From NCBI GenBank assembly GCA_951799405.1, contig OX637353.1, forward strand, positions 16,058,001-16,122,000: a DNA stretch of 64,000 bases, given 5' to 3'. Below the pieces are notes generated by a model that saw only the letters and a list, made by a program, of their open reading frames with translations, searched no databases and was not told the DNA's origin. Position 1 is the first letter of the stretch; every line of letters begins with the position of its first letter. The stretch comes from Agapetus fuscipes (Eukaryota > Arthropoda > Insecta > Trichoptera > Glossosomatidae). The translations under genes and the position numbers were made by a program. Positions 42,366 to 52,782 of the stretch are shown in pieces.

Positions 42366-43104
42366 CTAATCTAATCTAATCTAAGTTGCAAGGATATGTT
42401 ACATTGAAGATTCACATTACATGCATTCTCACAACCAGACACGTACAAGTTCGCGCTTGCACATGCCTCCTGTGAACCTACAACATAAAAATCAAATCTC
42501 AAATGGACATACACCCTGCAACTCTTGCCGTCCTTCCCTGAGACAGGGGTGACATTGGCAAAGTGAACCATTTTTACAGCATGGGTGGTCAGCCGCATAC
42601 CAACCTATAAGTCAAGGAACACACACACACGACAAATTACATTTTATACATCATTAAATAATAATATTCAAATACAAAATATCCATTTACAAACAAAAAC
42701 AAATTCCAATTTAACAAACCCTATTCGCCAACATTACAGATCAACCGCCATTTCTTTCTGTCCTTACATACTTCTTTCATTTCCTCCAGAGTCATAACCT
42801 TCTTCATACAAGCTCTTCTTTTATTATGACTCTGGATATTCCATTCATTCGCAATTTCGGATATTTGGTCCATCCATACCTTTCTCGGTCTTCCTCTACC
42901 ACGACATCCATCTATTCTACCAACATATACTTTCTTCGTCAGTCTTTCCTCATTCATTCTCTCCATATGCCCAAACCATCTTAACAAACTTCTTTTAATC
43001 TTCACTTTCACACTTTCTCTTGCACCACATTCTTCTCTTACAAAATCATTCCTCACCCTGTCACTCCGTTTTTTCCCAATCATACTTCTTAGAAAGTCCA
43101 TTTC
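42366..43104 (-). pseudogene. RTE-B 3' truncated copy with intact C-terminal frame
   Basis: U unit (42366-42620) as 3' end, 3' UTR, and a 126-codon frame (43101-42721) with FLRSMIGKKRSDRVRNDF, LLRWFGHMERMNEERLTK, RGRGRPRKVWMDQISEIA and CKDRKKWRLICNVGE. 5' truncated, as usual for LINE insertions. Confidence 0.9.
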
Positions 43105-43492
43105 AATTCACTTATAAATATTCACTTATAAATAAATGGAAAAAATATCATAGTTAAACAATATAACATTATAATTTTTATAACATTTTTCAATATTATC
43201 AAAACATGCTATCTCATATTTTTATTTTATACTTTAAAGTTAGTTGTTTTAGAAACAGCTGTTTTTCCCCTATTACGCTATTTTAAAATAAAAGACAAAA
43301 ACAGATTGAAAAGACGAAATTTTGGATGTAACCAACTCGATACCCTTTTTTTTCAAGTAAAGAGTATGCCAGAACAAAGGACGCTTCAAAACAACAATCC
43401 TTTCATAATAATATAAGGAGAGAACACGTGCAAGCTGGTCCCCTCAAAGCTGAACATAACAATGAATTCCATGCAGAGATTCCATACAGGCT
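43105..43492. other. Unassigned AT-rich
   Basis: Nothing recognised. Confidence 0.35.
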
Positions 43493-43501
43493 GTTATTAG
43501 G

Positions 43502-44107
43502 CGCGGCACGATAAAATGCCCATAGAAAGAATGTCCACAGCTCAGAAATGATCGTTGGGCATCTTGTTGGTGTACATTTAGTCGGTGGAGATTTTTTCAC
43601 GTAGATATTATGTCAGTGCACATTTTGTCGCGTGGATATTTTGTCAGGTGGACATTTTGTCGCGTGGACGTTTTTCGATAGACATTTTGTCGATGGACAT
43701 TTGGTCACGTAGACGTTTTGTCGATGGATATTTTGTCGGTGAATATTTTGTCAAGTGGGCATTAAATTATCGATGGATATTTTGTCGATGGAAATTATGT
43801 CGGTAGACATTTTGCCACGTGAACATTATGTTGGTTGACGTTAGGTTGTTGGACGCTTTGTCACGTAGATATTTTGTCGCGTGGATATTTTGTTGGATGG
43901 ATATTTTGTCACTTGGACATTATATCACGTATGAATTTTGTCGGTGGACATTTCGAGCCGTGGATATTTTGCCGCGTTAGCATTTTGTCGGATGGACATT
44001 TTGTCGGTAGACATTTTGTTGGATGGACATTACACTGTCGGTGGACATTTTGTCTGTGGACATTGTGTCGTTGGACATTCCATCTATGGACATCTTGTCG
44101 TGGAGCC
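43502..44107. mobile_element. FB-2: foldback relative of FB-1 with perfect 9-bp duplication
   Basis: GTTATTAGG lies on both sides (43493-43501, 44108-44116). Most of the element is the inverted-orientation array (GTGGACATTTTGTCG monomers, diverged). The left arm is reduced to CACGATAAAATGCCC and GAATGTCCACAG. The right end reads CACGACAAGATGTCC on the minus strand. Confidence 0.85.
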
Positions 44108-44261
44108 GTTATTAGGGCCTCAGGAAAGAATGATAATGACCCTTCTTTATTCTCAAATTCCTTAGTCTAAGCCACAACTTTGGGCGTTCCCGGTGGACCG
44201 CAATTTCAAAAAATGGTTGCGACCCTAAAAAATAATGAAGCCTGTAATGAAAAGTTATTTT

Positions 44262-44330
44262 TGAATAGTCTTGGTCTAAAGGTTAACGCTTGAGATTCAG
44301 CCAAAAGGTGTGGGCTCGATTTCTCATTTT
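44262..44330 (+). repeat. tRNA-like SINE head
   Basis: TTGGTCTAAAGGTTAACGCT and GTGTGGGCTCGATTTCTC; same type as 23805-23878. Confidence 0.5.
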
Positions 44331-44371
44331 TACGGATGACGCAACGCTAAAAAAACGAAACTGTGCTGAAC

Positions 44372-44608
44372 ATATAGTGCAACTACTTACCGCGTCGTCG
44401 AATTTATTTTAAAGGTAAAAAAGTCAGCCTTGCGCCAAGTTAAAGTGAGGTTTCTCTGCTCGCATTTCTTGTGAAGGTTGAGTTTTATTTATTTATTTTT
44501 GGTTTGAAATAAACACCGATACTAAAAATCGTTTCTGAGATTGTTGTTGCAGATCGAACTCCATTCATTTGGCATGGAACGCAAATATTCCATCAACTAA
44601 ACTTTCAC
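44372..44608 (-). mobile_element. SINE-2, near full length
   Basis: Minus orientation; GGTTTGAAATAAACACCGAT and CATGGAACGCAAATATTCCA. Head degenerate. Confidence 0.75.
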
Positions 44609-44961
44609 TGAATCATACATTTAAGCCTCGATATATTATAGGATTTACTTACTCCAAGAATAACCAACTCCATGCTAAGCATCGGTATATGTACAAAAAT
44701 TACTCACTCCATACTAAGCATCGATATATGAGTATGTATGAACATTTAAGTGAAATCATATCATTGAAAAAATGAATGTAATGTTTTTTAACGAATGCCT
44801 CAAAAGGTCAATAGATTAATTTCTCAAGTTATATAAGAAATAATAAATAATGAATTTACTATTTGGATTTCAGAGTGGGCAGTAGTTTCATAGATAATCT
44901 AATTTCAGTAGCAATGGGTTTTCAATTTATTTATTTTTTTCAAATGTAATTTGTCGTGTAT
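44609..44961. other. Short tandem-like repeat and unassigned sequence
   Basis: ACTCCATACTAAGCATCGAT and a near copy 44 bp earlier (44670-44745); the rest unrecognised. Confidence 0.4.
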
Positions 44962-45148
44962 GTTCCTTGACTCTTAGGTTCGTATGCGACTGACCAGTGA
45001 CCCCCCATGCTGCAAAAACCAGATCTCAAATGGGCATGCACCCTGCAACTCTTGCCAACCTTCCCTGAAACAGGGTTGATATTGGCAAAGTGAACCATTT
45101 TTTACAGCACGGGGTCGGCCTCATACCAACCTATGAGTCAAGGAATAA
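44962..45148. repeat. Head-to-head U fragments
   Basis: 44962-45015 is a plus-strand U 5' end. 45016-45148 is a minus-strand U 5' half. Confidence 0.75.
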
Positions 45149-45169
45149 TTGTCAAAGAATGTCGGTGCT

Positions 45170-45420
45170 ACGGCCGAGAGCGTCAAGTGGCTGATCTCTC
45201 TAGCGTATTTTGTATAGAATAACGCTGGTTTGATCCCCGCCTGGGTCCATTGACCATAACTTTGACCCTGGTTCAACAGATGTTTTTAAGTAATTATTAA
45301 TTAATAATTCATTTATATAAACAATAATGAATTAGTCATTCATGATATTAATACCTGTTTCTAGCCAGGCAGAATAGGTTGATTTAGTACATTTCTCTTA
45401 AAAAATCTGTTTAAAAAAAA
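45170..45420 (+). mobile_element. SINE-3, full length
   Basis: ACGGCCGAGAGCGTCAAGTG, GCTGGTTTGATCCCCGCC, (TTAATTAATAATT)n region, CAGGCAGAATAGG and a poly-A tail. Reference copy. Confidence 0.85.
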
Positions 45421-45494
45421 AGACGAAGGAGATGACAAAGATAAGCATGATCAAGTAGATCAAAATAAGTTGGGGGCAGAGTTGTTGTGTTTAC

Positions 45495-45619
45495 CTCCTG
45501 GGCTTGGGCCTCACGATCTCGTGCGTGGCGTCCGTGATGCACAGCGGACTGATGGGCCCCACGCCGGGCAGGGCGGCCCAAGGCGGCGCGCCCCCGCTCC
45601 AGCCGCCCCCTGACGTCAT
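45495..45619 (-). CDS. Exon A: first coding exon of the minus-strand gene
   Basis: ATG at 45619; 41 codons plus two bases to the donor AG/GTAAAC (exon ends 45495). Translation begins MTSGGGWSGGAPPWAALP and includes PISPLCITDATHEIVRPKPR. GC-rich, unlike its surroundings. The frame extends upstream without a Met to an in-frame TAG about 20 codons earlier, inside a minisatellite, and there is no polypyrimidine acceptor there, so this is read as a first coding exon. The phase-2 end joins exon C as PKPRR/PPNGS; the join would cross a 38-kb intron. The protein is not recognised. Confidence 0.65.
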
Positions 45620-45639
45620 CACATCTAGGGGCTGACCAG

Positions 45640-45785
45640 CCAAGCAACGGCACTGCCACTGGCACTTACACTAGCACTGGCACTAGGACCAGCACTGGCA
45701 CTTACACTGACACTAGCACTGGCACTGGAACCAGCACTGGCACTTACACTGGCACTGACACTAGAACTAGCACTGGCACTCAACG
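45640..45785. repeat. CACTGG-type minisatellite upstream of exon A
   Basis: Imperfect 6-bp units (CACTGG, CACTAG, CACTTA) in about 24 copies, just 5' of exon A on the transcribed strand. Confidence 0.8.
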
Positions 45786-45951
45786 CGCGAACACTTCACT
45801 GAATAGCAGTCACAGGATTCCCGGCATATCTGAAAGGAAGAGAAAAATAATTACAACAACAAAAGAATACACTTTTAACTTTCATGGTCGGCGCTAGATT
45901 GATTTATTTATACTACTATTACTGTATAAACAAGTTTGCATGCATCGCATT

Positions 45952-46034
45952 TATTAGAGCCTTATTCACTCCATATTCTTTCAGAACATCCCACAACATA
46001 CCTCTGTCCACTGAGTTGAAAGTCTTCTCTAGAT
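45952..46034 (-). pseudogene. RTE-B reverse transcriptase scrap
   Basis: Encodes a NSVDRGMLWDVLKEYGVN-like stretch. Confidence 0.65.
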
Positions 46035-46330
46035 TAAACTAGCAAACAAAACAGCTCCCCCCTTACCGACGTCGTATACAAACAAACTCCGATAGTGAGC
46101 GATCCACACCAGTTGTAAATATATCCAGGTGTGGGCTGAGGAGGCCAGAGTATTGAGCAGCAACAGCGTGATGACGTCAGTAACGAGCGCGTTGACCGCC
46201 GCGCCACTTTGATCGCCAGCCTTGAGAATGCTTTCTGCTTGTGAAAGCGAAACGTCGGCAGATAGAAAAGCAGAAAATGGAACATAAATACAGCAGTTGT
46301 TTGTGTCATATTGCTCGTGTTTTTGTGGTG
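46035..46330 (+). repeat. Possible Penelope-type 3' sequence
   Basis: GCTTTCTGCTTGTGAAAGCG followed by AAACGTCGGCAG is a stem plus GAAAC-CGTCGG arrangement common at Penelope-like ends. The hammerhead core is degenerate (TTGAGAA for CTGATGA) and no cleavage site fits. Confidence 0.35.
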
Positions 46331-46371
46331 GATTACAAACTTAAGTCACTATCATATCACGCACAGTCCAA

Positions 46372-46492
46372 TCCAAAATATCCAAACATCAAATGAACAG
46401 GCAACACCACCCTCCACCCTGTAACTCTTGCCGACCTTCCCTGAAACAGGGGCGACATTGGCAAAGTGAACATATCAACCTATCAGTCAGCG
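46372..46492 (-). repeat. U unit, 5' half
   Basis: CCTGTAACTCTTGCCGACCT to AACCTATCAGTCAG. Confidence 0.8.
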
Positions 46493-46807
46493 TCCTCTTA
46501 AACGTGAACTTGACGTTAAATTAATGCTCATTTTGTAAAAATAACACTCTTTTAAAAAAATTAAAAACGAATATTTCTCATACAATAAAAAATCACTGAT
46601 ATTATTTTTATTTACTTTTGGCAATAACCTGTGACGGCATCCATGAAATCTTGAATATCCGGACCCCATTCTCTCATTTTTCATACCGACATGTTTTCAG
46701 GGCGTTTCCTACAATAAGTACCAAACTTGTTTCAATTTATTTTTTCCGTCCGAGTCATCCCGATGCAAATTCATATATTAAATATTGTATACTGCTCGAG
46801 GTAGTTT
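46493..46807. other. Unassigned
   Basis: Nothing recognised. Confidence 0.35.
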
Positions 46808-47084
46808 CAAGGGTTCCGTGTTAGAATGGCACAGTGACGAAAAACCACATGACATAACGTCACATGACTTTGTTTCACAATAACAATACATCACATAACA
46901 AAACATCACAATGTCAAAACATCACAGGATAAAGCTCACATAACAAAACAACACAGCACATACCTAAAACAGAACATGCCATTGACGTCACATGAAAAAA
47001 CATCACATATAACGCAAAACAGAAAACACCAAAAACGGCACAGAAAATAAAGTGCATGTATTTTATTTTGCAACGGAGAAGAAT

Positions 47085-47395
47085 GCAACTGTTACTCTGT
47101 CGCCATTCCGCTAGGGGTGGCCAGAGCCTCTGCAGAGCTGCCTCCATTTTTTCCTATCCGGACATACCTCTTTCAATTCCTTCATATCCATCACCTTTTT
47201 CATGCATTTTCTTCTTTTACGCTCACTTTGTACATCCCATTCTTTCACAATCTCCTCAATCTGATCACTCCATACTTTTCTCGGTCGTCCCTTCCCTCTT
47301 TTTCTTTTCACACTTTCTTTGTATACATACTTTGTCAGTCTATCATCATTTATTCTTTGCACATGCCCAAACCATCTCATCACATTATTTTGTAT
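47085..47395 (-). pseudogene. RTE-A 3' truncated copy
   Basis: Open 91-codon frame: MMRWFGHVQRINDDRLTK, GKGRPRKVWSDQIEEIVK, CPDRKKWRQLCRGSGHP; stop and short tail as in the full copy. Confidence 0.85.
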
Positions 47396-47473
47396 TTTAT
47401 TATAATTAATTAATGTTTCCGCTGTTTGTGATGTTTTTCATGTGTCTTAAGTGGTATGCTCTATTTTAGGTAT

Positions 47474-47731
47474 TTCCTTGACTTATAGGTTGTTATGCGG
47501 CTGACCACCCATAATATAAAAATTGGTTCACTTTGCCAATGTCACCCCTGTTTCAGGGAAGGACGGCAAGAGTTGCAAGGCTTATGTTCATTTGAGATTG
47601 GGTTTTTATATTGTAGGTCCACATGCGGCATGTGTTAGCGCGAAATTATACATATCTGCTTGTGGGAATGCATTTAATATAAATCTTAAATGATATATAT
47701 CTTTGCAGCTTAGATTAGATTAGATTAGATG
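47474..47731 (+). repeat. U unit, full length with (GATTA)n tail
   Basis: TTCCTTGACTTATAGGTTGT to GCAGCTTAGATTAGATTAG. Confidence 0.9.
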
Positions 47732-47956
47732 AGTTCTTCTCATGTGATGTTTTGTCTCATCATTGTAATATAATGTCTGTGTTGTTTTGTCATGTGAAGT
47801 ACCCTTAATGGTATGTTCTGTTTTAGGGATGAGGTGAGATGTTTGGACCTTGTGTTGTTTTATCATTTTGTTGTATTTCCTGTGATGTTTTGTCCAGTGA
47901 TGTTAAGCCATGTCACGTTACGTAATTGGTTGTTCTGTCACTGTGCTGTTCTAGCC

Positions 47957-48560
47957 TATCAGCTGCTTCAAGCAGTCTCATTTTATATGAGTTTTAATGT
48001 CTTTTATCGCCTGTTATTTTTTTTTGCTCGATGAGGTTCCGTGTTTTTATGGGTCCAAAACGTAGCCTCAATGGAATTCTGCGAACAGGTTTTGCGAAAT
48101 AATTTGTCTTTGCTATATGCCATCAATTAATCACAATACCCCCGAGTATGCGAAAACACTCAACATTAAATGTAAGAAAACTAAAACGCCGACTAGAGCG
48201 CTTTTTTGTTTGTAATACAGTTTTTTTTTCGATTAACGTGATCATTGAGTATTTAGACAATTTTATATACTCAGAGTAAAGCGCTTAGGCCAACACTACA
48301 CCGGTACTCACATTTAAAATATTTACAGAAACTCCCTTCTGATTGCGTAAATCGAAAATGTATTAAATAAACGACGGCACTCCTAGTGAGGAATTTATTT
48401 TTCATATATTTATGGTATTTACGCAATCAATATTCTATACTCGACCTGCAAGGGGTTCTTGACATTATTTTGTGCTACAAGAAAAATAATAAACAAATAC
48501 TAAATCTTATTTTTTAAGGATAAAGGAAAAACAAAATTGTTTTCGATTACTTAGGTACAC
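47957..48560. other. Unassigned AT-rich
   Basis: Nothing recognised. Confidence 0.35.
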
Positions 48561-48572
48561 ATTATATTTTAT

Positions 48573-48616
48573 ACCACAACCGGTTTCGCAAACATCCGTT
48601 TGCATCGTCAGGTGGT
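48573..48616 (-). ncRNA. Hammerhead-ribozyme-like motif
   Basis: Minus strand in order: stem I ACCAC, core CTGACGA (one change from CTGATGA), stem II GCAAAC/GTTTGC with GGAT loop, core GAAA, palindromic stem III CCGG, TT as UH, stem I GTGGT. The architecture is that of compact hammerheads of Penelope-like elements. The U-to-C change in the core would be expected to weaken cleavage. Confidence 0.5.
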
Positions 48617-48867
48617 TAATTTCAATATTCGAACAAGAAATCATTTAAAAATCTGTACAAATATAATTTTTCCAGATGTTTCTTCTTCGGCGTTTTTTTA
48701 TTATAAAATTATTACGAATGTATAGGTTCATGTCTGTGTGTTATTTTAATTGTGGCTGCTCCAACTGTATGAAACGGCCTTCCAGATGACCTGCGCTACA
48801 CAGATGTACAAAATACGTTTAGGAGGGTTCCATGGTAGAATATGGACATCAAAAACTGAACCTAAAA

Positions 48868-49006
48868 CAAATTCCAATTTTAAAAACCGTAGCCGCCAAG
48901 ATTACAGATCAACCGCCATTTATTTCTGTCCTTACATACTTCTTTCATTTCCTCCAGAGTCTTAACCTCATTCATACAGGCTCTCCTTTTATTATGACTC
49001 TGGATT
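48868..49006 (-). pseudogene. RTE-B 3' coding scrap
   Basis: GTAGCCGCCAAGATTACAGA (stop region) to TTTATTATGACTCTGG. U unit absent. Confidence 0.75.
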
Positions 49007-49490
49007 AATAATTATATTAAAAGGTTATACCTTTGGGTGGAATAAAATTTGTTCAGGAAGTTTTAAAGAGGTATTGCGACGGGGTGAACTCTCTTAAGTA
49101 CCTACATTTCTGCGAACATACAACGGAAGCGTATACGCCAATTTTAAGACATGCAAATCAACCAGCACCTCCGTTACCCGAAGCTTTTAAACATTAAATT
49201 CCAGCTCTACATTAGCGTTTTATCATCAAATGTATAGAGAGTAAAACGCTCGCTGCACAGCGCTGCTCTGATTCTCATACTGAGATTTAGTTGATGTTTT
49301 GCACTTGAGGGGGGCGGACCGCAATATTCGGCGGCCGGTGATCGTAAATAATCCCTCTGCATTTATTCGGAGGGACAACAAACCAGTTCTGACACATGAA
49401 ACGTGGACACTGTAGCGCTATTTTGATAAATTCCTTACGACCTTAAAAGGCGACGAGATAGCGATTTGTGTCCAAAAAGTGTAGGTACTT
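49007..49490. other. Mostly unassigned
   Basis: About 49410-49480 shares AAGGCGACGAGATAGCGATT with 16690-16750 inverted. Confidence 0.4.
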
Positions 49491-49845
49491 TACAACACCT
49501 CCTCTCAGGGTCAGTCTCCCCTCCACTGACCCACGCCCTGTATATCCATCCCATCCGGGGATGTGTCACAGGACTCGCATGCAAAAGTTATGTGAGATAC
49601 GAGTGGCAGAAGGCCCTCCCGTGAAGCTACACTTTCCCAAGTGTTTACACAAAGCAAAGGAGGCTCAGAAATCACTGAAAGATTATAGCCGTGAGGGTTT
49701 AGGGCTCGATGATTTTAAATTTACAAACAAAAACGCAAAGCGATTCTGAGCATCTCAACATATATTCGAGATGCTACTACTGAGACTGTTCGGGAGGCGC
49801 TCTCCTGAGTAAGTGGCCAACCACCATGTATATATAGTGGGCAGT
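49491..49845 (+). mobile_element. Unclassified element X, copy 2
   Basis: Starts ACACCTCCTCTCAGGGTC and matches 38041-38396 with few differences, including the same open stretch. The right end passes into other sequence before a LINE. Confidence 0.75.
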
Positions 49846-49849
49846 CACA

Positions 49850-50645
49850 TCTAGGCGTGATCACCTATTAGTGAACGGAGTACCACTCTCCATAGGAGGT
49901 AAGCTAATCCAGCCTTCTGATTCAGTGAGACTTCTAGGAGTCTTACTGGATCGGAATCTGACACTGGAGAGGCAAATAGATGCCACAATAGCTTCTTCTT
50001 TTTTTTCACTACGCCAAATTAAGGCTATTAGAAAGTGTTTACCGTCAGATGCAGTCAAGACCCTAGTGAGCGCGTTTGTGGTGTCTCGGATTGACTATTG
50101 TTCGACGCTTTATAGTGGTCAGCCAAAGAAGCAGTTCAATCGCTTTCAATCTGTGTTGAATTCGGCAGCAAGACTCATATTCGGGATACCCAAATTCGCT
50201 CACATCACTCCGCTGTTAAAAACACTACATTGGCTTCGTTTCCCGGAGAGGGTGGTCTACCGTGTTTGTGTGATGGTATATAAAGCCATCAATGGCTTGG
50301 CTCCACCTTATTTGACTGACATGATGTTGCCTGTTGAGATGGGTGTAAGGAGGCAGACACTCAGATCCGCGGGCGATGAAGTAGTCAATTTGGTTCAGCC
50401 ACGCCGTCAGATTCGTACAAATTTCGGAGACCGCGCTTTCCGTGTTGCGGGTCCGGTGGAGTGGAACAGACTGCCACCCGGAGTGAAGAACTCCAAATCT
50501 ATGGATGTATTTCGCGGAGCACTCAAGACACACCTATTTAGAAAGTCTTATCCATGATCGGAGAGGGCCCTTGAGGTGTGACACACACAAAAACGGCGCT
50601 CTCTTATCATTTGTAATTTAAAATAAATTAGCCTGATATTATTAT
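49850..50645 (+). pseudogene. CR1/L2-type LINE 3' end: source of SINE-1 tail B
   Basis: A 228-codon open stretch (from 49871) with VRLLGVLLDRNLTLERQID, RIDYCSTLYSG, RFQSVLNSAARLIFGIPK, LHWLRFPERVVYRVCVMVYK, GLAPPYLTDM and FGDRAFRVAGPVEWNRLP: the C-terminal part of a CR1/L2-group reverse transcriptase, downstream of the catalytic YxDD, which is missing. The frame ends at a TGA and is followed by GAGGGCCCTTGAGGTGTGAC, AAAACGGCGCTCTC, ATTAGCCTGATATT and an (ATT)n tail, matching SINE-1 tail B. Frame intact, so a relatively young 5'-truncated insertion. Confidence 0.85.
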
Positions 50646-50654
50646 TATTATTTA

Positions 50655-50765
50655 TTATAGGTGCTGTGATTCTAGAGAGATGTTTTTCAGGAGCTGAAGC
50701 CTCCATAGACCACGGTAACATATCCTGGAAATATCTCTCCAGCATCATCAACCGGCCGTGTAAAC
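50655..50765. repeat. Fragment of the palindromic element of 32073
   Basis: ATAGACCACGGTAACATATC and CTCTCCAGCATCATCAACCG. Confidence 0.65.
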
Positions 50766-50777
50766 CTAAAACTCAGA

Positions 50778-51025
50778 CGGTGCTATTCTTAGACATTTTA
50801 GTCGTCTGTTGAGTCCACACTTTGACAAACAAATTATGCATTTGTATGAAAACCTGTCAATCCAAGATGGCCGCAAATAAACAGCTGATTAGTCTTAATA
50901 CAAATATTACCAATATTCGGTGGGTAAGAATGACCGCGGTGATGAGACTTCCAGCTCAGGAATCATTAGTTTGTCAAAGCGTGGGCTCAACGGGCGACTA
51001 AATGTCTAAGAAGAGCACTATTAGT
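50778..51025. mobile_element. MITE-3, copy 2
   Basis: GTGCTATTCTTAGACATTTT and inverted GACTAAATGTCTAAGAAGAG; interior matches 41072-41314 inverted. Confidence 0.8.
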
Positions 51026-51029
51026 GTAC

Positions 51030-51115
51030 TGTGATTTTTTTTATCTATGGAGTTCTTTCGCAAGCGTTAGCAAGCTCCGACTTGGACTAAGTAATTTAGC
51101 AGAATAGCGCTTTAG
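51030..51115. repeat. Unclassified repeat, inverted match to 16585
   Basis: GCGTTAGCAAGCTCCGACTT. Confidence 0.55.
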
Positions 51116-51121
51116 GACTGC

Positions 51122-51600
51122 TATTGGTTGCATGTTAAAGTGACACAGTGACAAAACGACACATGATAGAACATCACATTGACATTACATAATACATGTA
51201 TGTCAAAAAAATCACAGGAAAATACATGACAATGAGATAAAATCACAAGACAAAACATCATTTTAAAACAAAACATCACCAAATTAAAGCAGAACATACT
51301 ATAAACGGCACATGAAAAAACGTCACATGACAAAACATCACAAAACAGGAAACACCATAAGCGGCATTATATAAAAGTGAGAGGTTCACATTGCAGGGTT
51401 GCAGGGCTTATGTTCATTTGAGATTGGGTTGTTATATCGTAGGTCCACATGCGGCATGTGTTTAGCGCGAACTAATACATGTCTGCTTGTGGGAATGCGT
51501 TTAATATGAATCTTAATTGATGTATATCTTTGCAGCTTAGATTTAGAGACATGAGAAACGTGAGCAAATGGAACTCATGCACATATTATTTGGTAAAGCT
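51122..51600. mobile_element. FB-family left arm and interior, with U insertion
   Basis: GACACAGTGACAAAACGACA monomers to 51360, a U 3' part (51390-51545), then the FB interior GACATGAGAAACGTGAGCAA, AATGGAACTCATGCACATAT. Confidence 0.7.
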
Positions 51601-51619
51601 TATAAATTATTTTTTTCTT

Positions 51620-52154
51620 AAAAGCTTAAGTAAGATTGAGGGGAGACGAACTCGGGCACGTCGAAAGACATCGTGGCCGAAAAAACGGCGAAAATTGTTC
51701 AACTCCAAGTCTCTGTTTCGAGCCGCAGCATCTAAGGTCAAAATAGCCATGACGATCACCGACATTCGATAAAAGTGGCACGAAAAAGAAGAAAGAGAAA
51801 AACGTTTACAGTGAACTGTCTGAGGTAATGAGCGTGCATTTGCAGTTGCTGGTCCTCTGGCAAAACTTTTGCAAAAGGACGCATTCCTGAATTTAAAAGA
51901 AAACATTTACAACATCATTAATTGCTAAACCCCCTTGGGCACTGTGGGGTCATTTATAAAAATATTCATCAACTGAAATGGTGGAGTAAGTGAAAATATA
52001 TGAGAGGTGCTCATTAACTTCATCAAGGGTGATCATGGAAGCATGCGAAGGAGAAAGAATGGTTATTAATGATCATTTAACTTTGCAAGTAAAAATATAC
52101 GTATTACCACTTCGATACCGTAAACGTTAAAATGACATATTAAGTAAATGAAAA
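51620..52154. other. Unassigned, with a LINE scrap
   Basis: About 51803-51860 carries GCGTGCATTTGCAGTTGCTG, the same LINE stretch as 15240 inverted. A basic open stretch at 51650-51770 has no recognised homology. Confidence 0.4.
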
Positions 52155-52566
52155 TGAATCAAAGAAGTGTGTAAGGACAGAAAGAAATGGCGGTTAATCT
52201 GTGATGTTGGCGGCTAGGGTTTTTTTAATTTTTTTTTTTTCTGTTAGTTTTTGATGTCCATACATAGATATGTATTGTAATTTAGTGATTTTAAAAATGT
52301 AATTTGTCATGTATGTTCCTTGACTTATAGGTTGGTATGCGGCTGACCACCCATACTGTGAAAAAATGGTTCACTATGCCAATGTCACCCCTGTCTCAGG
52401 GAAGGACGGCAAGAGTTGCAGGGCTTATGTTCATTTGAGATGGGTTCTTATAATGTAGGTCCACATGCGGTATGTGTTAGCGCTAAATTATACATGTCTG
52501 CTTATGGGAATGCATTTGATGTAAATCTTAAATGGTATATATCCTTGCAGCTTAGATTAGATTAGA
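52155..52566 (+). repeat. RTE-B 3' end
   Basis: AGTGTGTAAGGACAGAAAGA, TGTTGGCGGCTAGGG (stop), 3' UTR, U unit with (GATTA)n tail. Confidence 0.9.
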
Positions 52567-52782
52567 TTAGAAGTTAACATGGGTTTCTCAGATATATGCA
52601 CCTTTATTCTGATTTTCTACGAGAGAAAACACTACATAAGTGTGAAAATCCTGAAGTTAAGAAGTTTGTCATGTGTAATAATTTTTATAATGAGTTCACT
52701 TACTATGAGAAGTTACACCCCATAAAATGTTTAATCTACGATTTCTCAAATCAGTGAATCAGCACTTATTCAGTTTTACTTA
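52567..52782 (-). repeat. Unclassified repeat, copy 2 of 2
   Basis: Inverted match to 11014-11222. Confidence 0.65.

Larger units (their letters stand above)
46811..47956. mobile_element. FB-family foldback with LINE and U insertions
   Basis: Left end GGGTTCCGTGTTAGAATGGC; monomers to 47050. An RTE-A 3' end (47085-47395) and a U unit (47474-47731) lie in the middle. Right arm to GTCACTGTGCTGTTCTAG. Confidence 0.7.

Noticed and set aside
46221..46254. Third hammerhead motif
   Set aside because: Good stem II and GAAA but core TTGAGAA and no UH/stem I pairing; too degenerate to call.
51607..51906. Basic open stretches on both strands as a gene
   Set aside because: Short, no splice or start support, and the region includes a LINE scrap.
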